Shown: positions 17,861 through 24,989, numbered from the stretch's first letter. The stretch: DNA of 39,006 nt from a virus (IMGVR_UViG_3300017786_000040:1-39006), one strand, 5' to 3'. Translations and numbers: made by a program. Notes: generated by a model not told the origin, from the letters alone.

Positions 17861-17980
17861 CTATTTTTTAGTGGACTCGTCTACTTTACTAGGCTTTACT
17901 TTTTTAGTCGTCTTTTTGGGCTCAGGCATTGGACACTCCTGATTCTTAGGAGGATTAATTTCTTCAAAACGCATTCCCAT
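17861..17980 (-). CDS. Lysine-rich 39-residue peptide before scaffold
   Basis: Short frame from the ATG at 17980 to the TAG at 17861-17863, ending two bases before the scaffold ATG. It begins MGMRFEEINPPKNQECPMPE and the second half is Lys-rich (KKTTKKVKPSKVDESTKK). An internal ATG at 17929 (22 residues) has a clear AGGAG six bases upstream and may be the main start. It fills the portal-scaffold gap exactly. Function unknown; a small virion or assembly accessory peptide is a guess. Confidence 0.5.
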   Translation of the reverse strand: MGMRFEEINPPKNQECPMPEPKKTTKKVKPSKVDESTKK

Positions 17981-17994
17981 GGGAATAAAAGCCG

Positions 17995-19446
17995 TTACTG
18001 CTCTACTGTACCGCTTTGCGACGTTTCTGCCGAGTTAGGCAAAATCTCGCCCTGCACAAGCATGTCGCGGAACTCTTCGCGGTCAATAATCTTGTCCTCA
18101 AACAGCTGACCCATCGCTGCAATGTCTTGTCCGATCAGGCGTTGGAGATCAAAGTCACGGTTAATCTTGACCTTTGGTGCTTCAATGTTTAAGTAACTAG
18201 CTGCAAGGTCATAAGCTTTTTGCAAGCCAGATTCCAAGTCCATTGAAACCATCGCCAGCATTGAATTAGTGTCAATGCGGTCTAAGCGTCGAGCGTCTGC
18301 TGACTCAGCTACGAATTTTTGCTGGCTGAGCGTACTAATGCCCAAGCTAGCCATCTGTTGCTGAAGCTCGTTAATCTCTGCTGATTGCGCTTCAAAAGCG
18401 CTAGATGCCGGTTCCACGTAATAGACCTTGTTTCCCGGCTGTGTCGCCATCGCATAGTTGACACTGATCGCCATATCCTTAGTCTGGTCGTCCCATCCCT
18501 CTAGAACAAGCATTGGCTGGCTGGCGATGTGCAGACTATGGATCAAGTCAGCTTGGCGTTGATAATGAGCCAAGTTCAAATGTGCAATGTCCAGCAATGG
18601 TGGCCTGCTAGTCAGCACATCAGTCTTGTTGGAATAGATCGTGACCAGTGGGATCTGCCCTAACGAGAAATCGCCCGAATCAACCAGCTCGTACTCTTCT
18701 GTAGCGTCGGACTGATCGAAGGAAGCGGGGTATGGAAATGGCCCTTGCATCTCTTTTTTCTGCTCCTCTTGCCTAAATACCCGATAACGGCCTGGCTCAA
18801 TAACACGGATTTGGTCATAGCATTTTTCTCCAAAGTCACCGTCTGCAACGACAGCTTTTTCGCCAATACGAACTTGAGTCAGATTGCCGTAATTGGACTC
18901 ACGATCCAAACGCCAGCCATAGACATTGGTTGGATCGACTTCTATCCAGTAAGGACGGCGGTTTTGAGCACGCTCTTCAGCCAAGCTACGGGCTGCAGAT
19001 GGTGCAGGGAAATCAACCAACGTATGGCAGTGGCCATAGGTCAAAGCACAACCTAAAAGCCTGCGGGCAAACTCTTCAATGTCCGATCCACAACCATCAA
19101 CATCCTTATTGAAGACGTCTGTCCAATAGGGGTCGCCTTCGATGCTGATCGGTTTACGCAGAATTAAGCCAGTTGCTGCTCGGATCAGGCGCTGTGTGTA
19201 AGGCGTAAATACAGAGCGGTTTACGCGGGCTAAATACGCTGTGTAATCCTCGCGTGGTTCGAGAGGCAGGAAAGTTTCGCTGTTGGTGCGTAAATAATCA
19301 GTCCCTGAAGTGACAGCTTTCATAATCTCCCAGCCCTTCATCTGGTCGATTACGGCCCGTGTCCTGACAAACGGACTGTCAACACTTCCCATATAGGAAG
19401 AGCTGACAAGATGCGTTCTAACAAGACCAGGGACGGAGTAAGTCAT
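17995..19446 (-). CDS. Portal protein (DUF4055 family)
   Basis: 483 residues, a usual portal length. Motifs fitting DUF4055 portals include RAVIDQMKGWEIMKAVTSGT, TPYTQRLIRAATGLILRKP, LDIAHLNLAHYQRQADL and the late ESADARRLDRIDTNSML segment. The portal forms the dodecameric DNA gate of the head and docks the terminase. It lies upstream of scaffold and capsid as expected, but is separated from the terminase by tube and small basic genes. Confidence 0.88.
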   Translation of the reverse strand: MTYSVPGLVRTHLVSSSYMGSVDSPFVRTRAVIDQMKGWEIMKAVTSGTDYLRTNSETFLPLEPREDYTAYLARVNRSVFTPYTQRLIRAATGLILRKPISIEGDPYWTDVFNKDVDGCGSDIEEFARRLLGCALTYGHCHTLVDFPAPSAARSLAEERAQNRRPYWIEVDPTNVYGWRLDRESNYGNLTQVRIGEKAVVADGDFGEKCYDQIRVIEPGRYRVFRQEEQKKEMQGPFPYPASFDQSDATEEYELVDSGDFSLGQIPLVTIYSNKTDVLTSRPPLLDIAHLNLAHYQRQADLIHSLHIASQPMLVLEGWDDQTKDMAISVNYAMATQPGNKVYYVEPASSAFEAQSAEINELQQQMASLGISTLSQQKFVAESADARRLDRIDTNSMLAMVSMDLESGLQKAYDLAASYLNIEAPKVKINRDFDLQRLIGQDIAAMGQLFEDKIIDREEFRDMLVQGEILPNSAETSQSGTVEQ

Positions 19447-19466
19447 GACACTTCAGAGTTGAGTTA

Positions 19467-19727
19467 CTAACAGCCCCATCGACGACGAGCGGCTTTACCC
19501 CGTTCACCAGTCCAGTTACGACTTCGAGCGCAGAAAGAACGCTTACGGGCAGCTTCTTCCTTTGTTTTTGGCTTTCCTGTAACCGGTGCTTTTAGGTTGG
19601 AACCTGTTTTTCGGTTGTACTTAGCCCGACCTTTAGCGGTCAGGCCAGCACCTTTACTGGCAGGCAGTTTTTCGCCACGTCCAACACTAAGGCTGGGGCC
19701 ACGTTTACGCTTTTTGCGCTCTGCCAT
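19467..19727 (-). CDS. Small basic protein with SFCAR motif
   Basis: 86 residues, about one third Lys/Arg. GLTAKGRAKYNRKTGSNLKA followed by RKRSFCARSRNWTG matches a small family (I recall DUF6321-type) common in marine phages next to terminase or portal genes. No enzyme motif. High positive charge and a terminal Cys suggest nucleic-acid contact or a minor virion component, but neither has been shown to my knowledge. First of four small basic genes in the terminase-portal interval. Confidence 0.65.
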   Translation of the reverse strand: MAERKKRKRGPSLSVGRGEKLPASKGAGLTAKGRAKYNRKTGSNLKAPVTGKPKTKEEAARKRSFCARSRNWTGERGKAARRRWGC

Positions 19728-19737
19728 AACCTTAAAG

Positions 19738-20154
19738 TCAGATGCCGCTTGTGATGCCGCCGGATGTGATGAAATTGCAAGTAACTACTTGCAAATCACC
19801 AGTCGTGGCTGCTACATCCATACTGGTAATAATGCCATTGAAAACAATACTTTTGTTTCCAGTGGTATTAGTGAAAAGCTCGAACTTTGCGTTTGCTGGG
19901 TCTTGAGCTACAAGCGCTTCGTCAATTACATCAGCAGCAGCATCTGTAGCGCTGTCGTCGTAAACCAGCTCAATAGTTCCTGAGCCTGAAATCATGCTGC
20001 CAACATACGAGCGAGCTGTTTCGCCGTGACGAGTGCAGTCCAAGGTGTCCTTGGTAATGTTCAACGTCCAACTGCGCGTTCCAGCGACAGCTTGTAGGGT
20101 CCCGCCGTCCTTTTCAAAGGAAACGGATCCCTCTTCACCGCGTACAAAAGCCAT
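19738..20154 (-). CDS. Major tail tube protein (probable)
   Basis: 138 residues, the size of short tail-tube subunits. It has the beta-strand plan of the family: MAFVRGEEGSVSFEKDGG, SWTLNITKDTLDCTRHGETA, VGSMISGSGTIELVYDD, and a Thr/Gly-rich end. Tube proteins of lambda gpV type polymerise around the tape measure. No other candidate exists in the usual slot between the tail terminator and the chaperones. Its location between terminase and portal is therefore unusual. A head decoration protein is the alternative reading. Confidence 0.65.
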   Translation of the reverse strand: MAFVRGEEGSVSFEKDGGTLQAVAGTRSWTLNITKDTLDCTRHGETARSYVGSMISGSGTIELVYDDSATDAAADVIDEALVAQDPANAKFELFTNTTGNKSIVFNGIITSMDVAATTGDLQVVTCNFITSGGITSGI

Positions 20155-20214
20155 GAGTAGACATAGGAAGGGTCTATAGCCAACAGTCTAACCGTTCGCA
20201 TTGCAAAGACCATC

Positions 20215-20508
20215 TCAAGACTTCTTTTTCTTGGCCTTGCGCCGCTTATGCTGATAAGAAATTTTCTTTGAACCAGTCTTTTCTCTCTTAAATCGAGCTT
20301 TTTCGGCTGGTGTCATCTCTTTTGTTGTTTTAGGCGTCTTGTCTGACACCCGCCTTGATGGACGACACGCTGGATAATCACGATCTTCGCCTTTAGAACG
20401 GCCGCAAGGTTTTCCGGTCTTTACATCGACCCATTTCTCGTCAAACCATCGGCCAAGGCCACCACGGCCTTTCCTACTTGGTTTTTTTGGCTTTTTTCGT
20501 TCCGCCAC
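20215..20508 (-). CDS. DUF5872-like basic protein
   Basis: 97 residues from a GTG at 20508. The core GRGGLGRWFDEKWVDVKTGK, then PCGRSKGEDRDYPACRPSRR, matches my memory of DUF5872, a domain frequent in marine phages and some protists and bacteria. The C-terminus is a Lys/Arg tail (YQHKRRKAKKKKS). Paired Cys residues sit in PCGRS and PACRPS. Role unknown; a packaged or DNA-binding protein is plausible given charge and place. It overlaps the preceding gene by 35 bases. Confidence 0.7.
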   Translation of the reverse strand: MAERKKPKKPSRKGRGGLGRWFDEKWVDVKTGKPCGRSKGEDRDYPACRPSRRVSDKTPKTTKEMTPAEKARFKREKTGSKKISYQHKRRKAKKKKS

Positions 20509-20662
20509 TGGTTACCTTGCGATAAGTTCCGCCGCGCTTTTTATATTCACGCACCAACCACGCATTTGCATATGCGCTTGGGTAAACGTCGAATTTACGC
20601 TTGGCGGCGGCTTTGACGCGGGCGTAAAGAGCCTTATTGGTTGGCTCGTTTCTAACAGCCAT
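20474..20662 (-). CDS. Small basic protein (AYANAWLVREYKKRGG family)
   Basis: 62 residues, with AKRKFDVYPSAYANAWLVRE followed by YKKRGGTYRKVTSGG and a Lys tail. This short family occurs beside DUF5872-like proteins in marine phages and large DNA viruses (recollection). The ATG at 20662 overlaps the end of the 35-residue peptide gene by 11 bases, so the three genes are tightly packed. Function unknown. Confidence 0.65.
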   Translation of the reverse strand: MAVRNEPTNKALYARVKAAAKRKFDVYPSAYANAWLVREYKKRGGTYRKVTSGGTKKAKKTK

Positions 20663-20759
20663 GGCCGTGACGCATCTTCTTAGAGCCTTTCTTTACTGCT
20701 TTCTTTTTCTTGGGTGGACGGCCCTTTTGTGTGCCGTAAGTTCCCGGTCCCTTAGGCAT
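20652..20759 (-). CDS. 35-residue basic peptide (GTYG/GRPPKKKK type)
   Basis: Short frame from the ATG at 20759 to the TAG at 20652-20654. It begins MPKGPGTYGTQKGRPPKKKK and ends RHGHGC. The GTYG plus GRPPKKKK signature recurs in very small marine-phage proteins often found with DUF5872-like genes (recollection). It starts 36 bases after the terminase stop and overlaps the next gene. Nearly half the residues are Lys, Arg or Gly. Function unknown. Confidence 0.65.
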   Translation of the reverse strand: MPKGPGTYGTQKGRPPKKKKAVKKGSKKMRHGHGC

Positions 20760-20795
20760 GACGCAAAATGCGACAACAACAGCATTCTAAACCAG

Positions 20796-22049
20796 TTAGT
20801 ACAGCCTGTAACTGGTAGTGCCAAGCGTTTCTGGTTTGGCCAAATTGAACTGCTGTAAACACAAATACCCAAACGCATCAAACGCATGGTCCACTCCCAA
20901 GTTTTTATTGGGCAGTCCAGTGCCTGGCGCGTAAGTCAATGTCCGCAATGACTTGATTAACTGCTTGCAACGTGGATGGATCAGCACTCTCCTCGTGCCA
21001 GTCGCATCTAGTAACCCCGTATTAACAGCTGTGATCTTGTCTCGGATCTTCCATGGCGATCGCGGTGATTGCACCGTAAAACCACTCTTTCGCAAAATTG
21101 CATGGTCAGTAACCCCAACACCACTAGTCTTTCGAGCGCTCCCCGTAGGGTCAGGGCACGCAATTACCCTGCGCTCCACGCCATAGCGACGGGTAACCTC
21201 CTCGGAAAAATCCCAAGTGGTAGCCCCGCCTGTAAGCATGATCTCGTCGAAGACATACAGGTTGGTGCCGTCTTTGACCGCCACAATGCCGCTCATTGGA
21301 TCAACGTTGAAATCCACCCCCAGCAGCAATGGCTGAATTGATATGTCCCTTGAATCCGTCGATATGTTCTCGTCCGAAAAGCTAATAGCGACCAAGCCGC
21401 TTAGGTTCTCGAAGCTAGCCTCAAATTCTTGGCGGAATGTGCGCTGGTCTAGTTGGGCACGGGCTGCCTCAACCTCAGTTTTGCTGACGTTACCCCCGTC
21501 AATCGTTGTAAAACTCCAGCGCTGCCACAATGCCGTTGGATCTTCTTCGACATAACACCACAAGTCATAAAACCAGCTAGCTGTACCGTCAGGTGTCGAA
21601 ATAAATAACGCCCAGCCTTCTTTATCCGCTAAAGCAGGTCGAATTACTTCGAACCAAACCTCAGAATCCATAAAAGCGGCTTCGTCAAGGACTACACCGC
21701 TCAAACTGCGGCCACGTAGCGCCATTGCGTTCTCAGTTCCCTTCAATTCAATGGTGGAACCGTTGATTAGTTCGATGCGAAGGTCAGTTTCGTTTTTAGA
21801 GTGGATCCAAACCTTCGGAACAAGCTTTTTTAAGACGCGCCAAGCGATGTCCTTGGCCATTCGGTACGTCGGAGCGCAGTAAAAAAAGGTCTCGCCTGGA
21901 CGATCGATCGCTCCACGCAGCAATTCAACGCAAGCAAGGTAGGACTTGCCGAAACGGCGACCTGCGACAAGGACTCGGAAACGTTTATCGCAAGAAAATA
22001 CTTCGCCTTGCGCCCAGCGAAGTTCTATTGGTGCGGATTTTTGGCTCAT
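20796..22049 (-). CDS. terL: Terminase large subunit
   Basis: 417 residues from the ATG at 22049 (a GTG at 22058 adds three). ATPase domain: Walker A GRRFGKS at 30-36, Walker B GVVLDEAAF with Asp122-Glu123, then LFISTPDG coupling motif. RNase-H-like nuclease domain: Asp246 (LLGVDFNVDP), Asp300 (ACPDPTGS) and the Asp387/Asp391 pair (VDHAFDAFG). All metal-binding acids appear present. It pumps DNA into the prohead and cuts concatemers, docked on the portal. The divergent gene next door is the likely small subunit. Confidence 0.95.
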   Translation of the reverse strand: MSQKSAPIELRWAQGEVFSCDKRFRVLVAGRRFGKSYLACVELLRGAIDRPGETFFYCAPTYRMAKDIAWRVLKKLVPKVWIHSKNETDLRIELINGSTIELKGTENAMALRGRSLSGVVLDEAAFMDSEVWFEVIRPALADKEGWALFISTPDGTASWFYDLWCYVEEDPTALWQRWSFTTIDGGNVSKTEVEAARAQLDQRTFRQEFEASFENLSGLVAISFSDENISTDSRDISIQPLLLGVDFNVDPMSGIVAVKDGTNLYVFDEIMLTGGATTWDFSEEVTRRYGVERRVIACPDPTGSARKTSGVGVTDHAILRKSGFTVQSPRSPWKIRDKITAVNTGLLDATGTRRVLIHPRCKQLIKSLRTLTYAPGTGLPNKNLGVDHAFDAFGYLCLQQFNLAKPETLGTTSYRLY

Positions 22050-22518
22050 GCCTATCACAATACAGAGGTTTTCAACCCCTACCCCCGTGCAAATAGGGTC
22101 TGTGGGCGGTTATTATCGAAAAAACGGTCGAACATACGTGGACAACGACAAGCGCACCACGCAAGCCAAAGAAGACAGGGTGAGAAGGTTGTATCGGAGG
22201 CAGTTGGATGGGTTGTCGGCTAGAGCGCTGGTTTATGACCATGCGGAAAAGGAGCAGGTTTCGATTGAAACGGCTTGGCGCGATTGGCGAGCAGTAAAGC
22301 TGATTGTTGATGAGGATTGGCAATCTGATCGCGAAAATATGCTGGCAAGACTGCAACACATGCGTACCAAGCTGTTCCATCAAGCTCTGAAGAAAGGTCA
22401 GTTGCAAACTGCTAGCCAGGTTTTGGACTCCATTGGACGGGTCATTGGCGAGTCCACCGAAGTGGTCAATATCCAAGCGCCTGATCTGACCATCAAAATT
22501 GAAGATAAAGCCGGTTAG
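22048..22518 (+). CDS. Probable terminase small subunit (HTH protein)
   Basis: 156 residues from the ATG at 22048; a GTG at 22102 is an alternative nearer the first conserved part (YYRKNGRTYVDNDKR). A helix-turn-helix-like segment (LSARALVYDHAEKEQVSIET, then AWRDWRAVK) is followed by amphipathic helices (ARLQHMRTKLFHQALKKGQL, then QTASQVLDSIGRV). DNA-binding N-terminus plus helical oligomerisation region is the plan of small terminases, and it abuts terL divergently. It shares a layout with the gene at 25,534. Divergent orientation is unusual for TerS/TerL. Confidence 0.6.
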   Translation: MPITIQRFSTPTPVQIGSVGGYYRKNGRTYVDNDKRTTQAKEDRVRRLYRRQLDGLSARALVYDHAEKEQVSIETAWRDWRAVKLIVDEDWQSDRENMLARLQHMRTKLFHQALKKGQLQTASQVLDSIGRVIGESTEVVNIQAPDLTIKIEDKAG

Positions 22519-22542
22519 TACAAACGTATCTTTCTGACCCCT

Positions 22543-22571
22543 GCCCCCGGCCTGACAGCTAGGGGCTTTCT
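22543..22571 (+). terminator. Possible terminator after the small terminase
   Basis: GCCCC (22543-22547) can pair with GGGGC (22562-22566), followed by TTTCTT. The loop of 14 bases is long, so this is a weak Rho-independent terminator candidate. It starts 24 bases after the stop of the probable terS gene. Confidence 0.4.
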
Positions 22572-22668
22572 TAGCACACGAGTGCTAGTTGGCGGATATA
22601 TGTTTAAGTAGTGGGGGCGCCGTAACATTTTATACCTATTTGCAACACTGCCCCCTTATTGAGAAAAC

Positions 22669-22756
22669 AGTACATCCGTACTACATGTATCAAATGTTCA
22701 GAAGGTTCTGAACTGGTAGTACATCCGCACTACATGTATCAAATGTTCAGAAGGTT
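22669..22756. repeat. Two 39-base direct repeats, one mismatch
   Basis: Copies at 22669-22707 and 22718-22756 (49-base period) differ only at the tenth to twelfth base region (AGTACATCCGTACT versus AGTACATCCGCACT). Each includes the self-complementary TACATGTA, and the first has perfect arms AGTAC/GTACT around ATCC. After the first copy GTTCAG and CTGAAC form an additional inverted pair (22695-22712). The layout fits multiple binding sites for one protein, such as small terminase or a repressor. Confidence 0.85.
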
Positions 22757-22987
22757 GCGAGTCAAAACCAAACCTTAAGAAAACCAAAAGCCTGTCGTTT
22801 TCCCCTTCTAAAGTGCTAGAGGAGAGACTAGAATCTATTCAAGTCGAACCCTGACAGCAAACCTCAGCAAGCAGCGAGCAAGCCGGGTCCATCCCGTCCC
22901 ACCGCTCCACAGCACAGCACCGTCTCAGCGGTTGGAAGGTCACTGTCAGGCAAGACACAACGACACCATCTCACAGTCCCTCTCACC

Positions 22988-23176
22988 ATGTTCAAACCAT
23001 CATTAGCCGTGCTGCTCGGGATAGCTGCGGGCTTCTCACTGGGAGCACCTATGACTGCTCTATCCAATGAAGCAGTGATCAACTCCTGCCTGTCTAGAAC
23101 TCACACACATCAGATTGTGAGCTTCCGTGGGTTCTTCGGAACCACTGTGGGCTGTGTTGATCGTCGCTACCTCTGA
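22988..23176 (+). CDS. Small exported protein
   Basis: 62 residues. The N-terminus (FKPSLAVLLGIAAGFSLGAP) has a signal-peptide or single membrane-helix look. The remainder holds NSCLSRTHTHQIVSFRGFFG followed by TTVGCVDRRYL, with two Cys that could form a disulphide outside the cytoplasm. I recall similar short proteins in marine Synechococcus, so it may be host-derived. It leads the early-type plus-strand cluster. Function unknown; a cell-envelope role such as superinfection exclusion is only a guess. Confidence 0.6.
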   Translation: MFKPSLAVLLGIAAGFSLGAPMTALSNEAVINSCLSRTHTHQIVSFRGFFGTTVGCVDRRYL

Positions 23177-23182
23177 AGCTCC

Positions 23183-23383
23183 ATGGTCACCCGTTCCCCA
23201 TACGACATGTTCACAGCTTCCAGCGTGGAGACTCCGACCCGTTCGATCCGTCTGACCACTGCCGACATTAACCAGTTGCTAGCAGCACTGGACAATGTGA
23301 CCGAACCAGCAGACGGATGGTCCTCCCATGATTACTTGAGAACCAGACTTTCAGATCTTGCCATCTGGATGTCGATTGAATGA
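23183..23383 (+). CDS. Small hypothetical protein
   Basis: 66 residues, 6 bases after the previous stop. SIRLTTADINQLLAALDNVT then GWSSHDYLRTRLSDLAIWMS suggests two helices. An in-frame ATG at residue 9 is an alternative start. No recognised domain. Same-strand packing with neighbours supports it being a real early gene. Confidence 0.5.
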   Translation: MVTRSPYDMFTASSVETPTRSIRLTTADINQLLAALDNVTEPADGWSSHDYLRTRLSDLAIWMSIE

Positions 23384-23393
23384 TCCTTTCTCT

Positions 23394-23410
23394 CTGGGCT
23401 TCTTGCCCAG
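23394..23410 (+). promoter_or_regulatory. Leader hairpin before the 23,457 gene
   Basis: CTGGGC (23394-23399) and GCCCAG (23405-23410) pair perfectly around TTCTT. It follows the stop of the previous gene and precedes an A/C-rich leader (CCCCAAACGTTCCAAAG) without Shine-Dalgarno. No T-run follows, so it is a weak pause or processing hairpin rather than a clear terminator. Confidence 0.4.
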
Positions 23411-23456
23411 TCAGAAGGGCTCACTGCCTTTCAATCCCCAAACGTTCCAAAGCACC

Positions 23457-23951
23457 ATGACCACAGCAAACCAGATCGACTGGTTCGTGACAGCCGGGAG
23501 CTTCCGAGCTGCTTTTGAGTTACGTACCAGAGAGCCCGATAGTTCGGGCAATGCTTCAGAATTCTATGCTTTGACTGCTGAGGCTAGGCAGACCGTAGAT
23601 GATCTCACGTCATTCATCCATGAACTGCATGATGACGAATGGCCGAATGATTGGCGTTATGCGGCGATCGTTGACATCCTCGATCAAATCATTGAGATCA
23701 GCGAGTACAACAACGAGCCCGAATGGTCTGAGGTTTCCTGGCAGATTGCCGAATCACTGACGAGTATCTACGCATCAGAGCTTGCTACGTGGTTTGCAGA
23801 TAACTCAAGCCGTGCCAGTTATCACGACGAGGCACATCAGGAAGGTCTGATCTCAGAGTCGGCAAGCCTGATCGATCGAATGCAAGCGTCCCAGCGTTAC
23901 TGCATCCGAGGCATGGCTGATCGTATTTTGTCCCGTCTTGAGCTGGTCTAA
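23457..23951 (+). CDS. Acidic helical protein, possible antirestriction-type accessory
   Basis: 164 residues from the ATG at 23457 (an upstream frame extension lacks support). Strongly acidic (DDLTSFIHELHDDEWPNDWR, ELATWFADNSSRASYHDEAH). The pattern recalls a family of uncharacterised proteins from phages and plasmids in which a W-x-x-D/N helix is followed by R-x-x-Y-x-D-E-A and a final helical hairpin; these are often carried near ArdA-like genes. That recollection is unverified. The stop overlaps the next ATG (TAATG). A DNA-mimic or anti-defence role is possible but unproven. Confidence 0.6.
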   Translation: MTTANQIDWFVTAGSFRAAFELRTREPDSSGNASEFYALTAEARQTVDDLTSFIHELHDDEWPNDWRYAAIVDILDQIIEISEYNNEPEWSEVSWQIAESLTSIYASELATWFADNSSRASYHDEAHQEGLISESASLIDRMQASQRYCIRGMADRILSRLELV

Positions 23952-24235
23952 TGACTATCACAACAAACAATCAACCCCGCGACCTGCGGGGTCTCTGGGA
24001 CTTCTCAGAAGCAGATCAGAGCACCATCCGAGAAGAATTCGACTGGATGGAAGACCTTGAAGGAGACTGCTCCTTCTTTAAGTACAAAGGGAACATCTAC
24101 AACCTGGCAGACTTCATGCACAGTGGATCACCTGAAGGCTGGGACGGTAACGCTCCAAACTCCTATTTTTCGGGAGTGCTGGTGAAACTTTCTAGCGACT
24201 GTGAGAAAGTCACCTGCGGATGGTGGAGCGTATGA
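23951..24235 (+). CDS. Small acidic hypothetical protein
   Basis: 94 residues, acidic, with DLRGLWDFSEADQSTIREEF, DWMEDLEGDCSFFKYKG and GYF-like aromatic residues near PNSYFSGVLVKLSSDCE. Coupled to both neighbours: its ATG overlaps the previous stop (TAATG) and its stop overlaps the next ATG (ATGA). No named family recognised. Part of the same accessory module as its neighbours. Confidence 0.6.
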   Translation: MTITTNNQPRDLRGLWDFSEADQSTIREEFDWMEDLEGDCSFFKYKGNIYNLADFMHSGSPEGWDGNAPNSYFSGVLVKLSSDCEKVTCGWWSV

Positions 24236-24477
24236 AATTCCAAGAAGTCAGTCTGCCGTCCAGCTGGGCATCAGCCCTAATCAATGATGACTGGACAGGC
24301 TATAAAGACGACGAAATTCGCATCATTAAAGAACTGCTGCGGTTTTCTGGTCTGCAATCTTATTTCTGTGTTGACGTTGCAGATGATTCTACGTTCCAGC
24401 AAGTGCCGTCTTACTGGGGACCATCTTATGAGTTGCTTGCTGGCAATTACTCAACGTTTACGTTTCAACTTCGCTGA
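24232..24477 (+). CDS. Small hypothetical protein (DUF6926-like pattern)
   Basis: 81 residues from the ATG at 24232, which overlaps the previous stop as ATGA. LPSSWASALINDDWTGYKDD followed by EIRIIKELLRF resembles short plasmid and phage accessory proteins in which a Leu-Pro-x-W-x-x-x-L-I-N-x-D motif precedes an acidic turn (DUF6926-like, from memory). The remainder is acidic and aromatic. Function unknown; co-occurs with the other small acidic genes. Confidence 0.55.
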   Translation: MKFQEVSLPSSWASALINDDWTGYKDDEIRIIKELLRFSGLQSYFCVDVADDSTFQQVPSYWGPSYELLAGNYSTFTFQLR

Positions 24478-24512
24478 TTCTCTCTCACCCGTTCCAACAA
24501 ACCCAAACCATC

Positions 24513-24731
24513 ATGACTGGATCCCAATTGACTGAAATGTTGGATCGTATGGAAAGCGGCATGGCCGGTTCCTTCTATACACGTCTCGCGCAGGCATTGA
24601 GAGTTGCAGACCCGAGCAATCGCAGCAGATTGCTGGCTGCTTTCCCTGAGATCACCCAGAATTACGGCCCCAATTCCATTAACGCCATCAAAGATACAGC
24701 CTGGGCGCACGCTCGGGCTCTGATGAATTGA
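24513..24731 (+). CDS. Small helical hypothetical protein
   Basis: 72 residues. GSFYTRLAQALRVADPSNRS then RLLAAFPEI is a motif I recall from short phage and plasmid proteins that sit beside DUF6926-like genes. The leader holds CCGTTCCAACAA just before the ATG, also found ahead of the gene at 25,102. A strong terminator follows 8 bases after the stop, so this is the last gene of the unit. Function unknown. Confidence 0.6.
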   Translation: MTGSQLTEMLDRMESGMAGSFYTRLAQALRVADPSNRSRLLAAFPEITQNYGPNSINAIKDTAWAHARALMN

Positions 24732-24738
24732 CCTTACG

Positions 24739-24763
24739 GCTCCCAGAGATGGGAGCTTTTTTT
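24739..24763 (+). terminator. Strong Rho-independent terminator
   Basis: Perfect seven-base stem GCTCCCA/TGGGAGC around GAGA, followed by seven T. It ends the 22,988-24,731 plus-strand unit. On the minus strand no T-run follows, so it acts for plus-strand transcripts only. Confidence 0.92.
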
Positions 24764-24767
24764 ATGG

Positions 24768-24989
24768 TCAATCAATCGTGAACGGCACAAGGTGATGCCC
24801 GTGCAGTTTCGCCCTGACAACCTTCTCACGTAGCCACGTTAGGCGTCCGGCATTCTTGCGACCTTCTGAGTCCTGAGCGTACCACCGCAGCGCTTCCAGC
24901 AGCAGCTGCAACTCGTCAGGATTCAGAGGTTCGTAGTGTTCGTAGCTTTGGGGTCTCTCCATTACGGCGACCTTTGGAATGAGTGGCAT
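24768..24989 (-). CDS. Small helical protein, divergent from the 25-kb operon
   Basis: 73 residues from the ATG at 24989 (an ATG at 24962 would give 64). LNPDELQLLLEALRWYAQDS then RLTWLREKVVRAKLHGHHLV suggests two amphipathic helices. It faces away from the ribbon-helix-helix gene at 25,102 across the palindromic promoter, the usual arrangement for a regulator pair, although no DNA-binding motif is evident. Function unknown. Confidence 0.5.
   Translation of the reverse strand: MPLIPKVAVMERPQSYEHYEPLNPDELQLLLEALRWYAQDSEGRKNAGRLTWLREKVVRAKLHGHHLVPFTID

Larger units (their letters stand above)
22519..22987 (+). other. Non-coding region beside the terminase genes
   Basis: About 470 bases with no convincing gene on either strand. 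It holds a G/C stem with T-rich tail (22543-22571), a perfect hairpin TAGCAC/GTGCTA around ACGA (22572-22587), the two 39-base direct repeats (22669-22756), and a C-rich leader without Shine-Dalgarno before the ATG at 22988. CTGACAG near 22853 and CTGTCAG near 22945 form distant inverted copies. Position next to terS/terL makes a packaging site (cos/pac) or early control region plausible. Confidence 0.5.

Noticed and set aside
20155-20214. Minus-strand promoter for the tail-tube gene (TTGCAA, TATAGA)
   Set aside because: The spacer is 22 bases, too long to call a sigma-70 promoter.
22864-23082. A 72-codon minus-strand frame over the leader and the 22,988 gene
   Set aside because: It is antisense to the signal-peptide gene and lacks protein-like features; the plus-strand frame is preferred.
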